From NCBI GenBank assembly GCA_902632875.1, contig CACPEI010000008.1:1-26617 (forward strand): a stretch of DNA of 26,617 nt, written 5' to 3'. This stretch comes from an uncultured Pelagibacteraceae bacterium (GTDB lineage: Bacteria > Pseudomonadota > Alphaproteobacteria > Pelagibacterales > Pelagibacteraceae). Both the position numbers and the translations under genes were made by a program. The notes beneath the pieces were generated by a model. It was not told where the DNA came from and did not search any database. It saw nothing but the letters and a program-made list of their open reading frames with translations. This document shows positions 26,146 through 26,617 of this stretch, piece by piece. Position 1 is the stretch's first letter; each line of letters opens with the position of its first letter.

Positions 26146-26617
26146 GAATAAAATTTCATAAAGAAATTGAATTTTTTTTAAAAAAAATTTTTTTTACACA
26201 ATCCTTTTTACTCAAAAGACGATTAGAAAGATCAATAAAGAATAATGAGGAAAATGAAATTAAACTTGTAAAAAAATTTTGTACTAAAGATAGTGATAGT
26301 ATCGATATTGGAGTTTACAGAGGAGTTTACACTTATGAAATGGCCAAATACTCAAAAACAGTTCACTCATTTGAAGCTAATCCAATAATATTTTCAGGCT
26401 TAAAGAAGAATTTAAACAAGTTAAAAAACAATATTTTTTTTTATAATTTTGCTTTAAGCAATAAAAATGAAAAAGTTGAACTAAAAATACCTAAAAGAAA
26501 TCCTCACTCGAATAAGAAAAATCTTGAGGAATATTACGAGTTAGGTGCAGCCTCTATACATAATCATGGTAGAACTTCAGATTGTGAAAAAATAATCATT
26601 TACTCAAAAAAATTAGA
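26142..26617 (+). CDS. FkbM-family methyltransferase-like protein, N-terminal part
   Basis: An open frame of 158 codons from the ATG at 26142, overlapping the M23 stop as ATGA and running off the window, so only the N-terminus is seen. After a basic, amphipathic leader comes IDIGVYRG (54-61), the SAM-binding glycine motif, then HSFEANP (76-82) and the helix-strand pattern typical of FkbM methyltransferases. These often methylate sugars in surface polysaccharides or lipids, which would fit a neighbour acting on the cell wall. The usual motif is closer to DVGANIG, so the Gly-Val-Tyr form here is a mild variant. The remainder and the target are unknown. Confidence 0.82.
   Translation, partial: MRIKFHKEIEFFLKKIFFTQSFLLKRRLERSIKNNEENEIKLVKKFCTKDSDSIDIGVYRGVYTYEMAKYSKTVHSFEANPIIFSGLKKNLNKLKNNIFFYNFALSNKNEKVELKIPKRNPHSNKKNLEEYYELGAASIHNHGRTSDCEKIIIYSKKL

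Noticed and set aside
1..26617. CRISPR array, insertion sequence, prophage, toxin-antitoxin or defence module
   Set aside because: No transposase, integrase, regular repeat-spacer structure or recognisable defence gene was seen on either strand.

Overview
The window is AT-rich, very compact bacterial DNA. Gene content, gene order (nuo next to lon-clpX-clpP-tig), small genes, overlapping ends and lack of mobile elements all point to a streamlined marine alphaproteobacterium of the SAR11 clade (Candidatus Pelagibacter or a close relative). That placement is inference from sequence character and remembered gene order; no database was searched.

Layout. (1) Positions 1-6870, minus strand: NADH:quinone oxidoreductase (complex I) genes in the order nuoA-B-C-D-E-F-G-H, read right to left; nuoH is cut by the window edge. 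(2) Positions 7010-7224: tRNA-Val(UAC) and tRNA-Asp(GUC), upstream of and co-directional with nuoA, behind a strong sigma70-like promoter. (3) Positions 7254-13391, minus strand: a proteostasis block, tRNA-Leu(UAG)-tig-clpP-clpX-lon plus a 39-residue membrane protein. The tRNA-Leu CCA end is only 9 nt from the tig start codon. (4) Positions 13488-17668: a mosaic of small and housekeeping genes on both strands, including a family 5 uracil-DNA glycosylase, a YbgC-type thioesterase, a histidine phosphatase, a DUF3047-like exported protein and several very small membrane, exported or basic proteins. Convergent neighbours overlap or abut. (5) Positions 16916-22264, minus strand: an uptake operon, dctP-dctQ-dctM (TRAP transporter), then an NCS1-family permease and a short-chain dehydrogenase. 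A perfect 11-bp hairpin with a U tract lies between dctP and dctQ. (6) Positions 22399-26617, plus strand, divergent from dctP: a GMC-family oxidoreductase, a TerC-type membrane protein, a second short-chain dehydrogenase, an M23 peptidase and the start of a FkbM-type methyltransferase. Every junction in this run overlaps by 1 to 16 bases.

How the genes fit together: the nuo operon makes the respiratory proton pump. Tig, ClpXP and Lon fold and degrade cytosolic proteins. The TRAP/NCS1 transporters, the two short-chain dehydrogenases and the GMC flavoprotein look like a locus that imports and oxidises a small organic compound (probably a carboxylate and/or alcohol). The substrate cannot be read from the sequence. 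This transport-oxidation locus, its hairpin, the altered NCS1 pocket and the unannotated small proteins are the most interesting content. I found no CRISPR array, phage, insertion sequence, toxin-antitoxin or defence system, and I do not claim a new system. No stretch longer than 300 bases lacks a gene.
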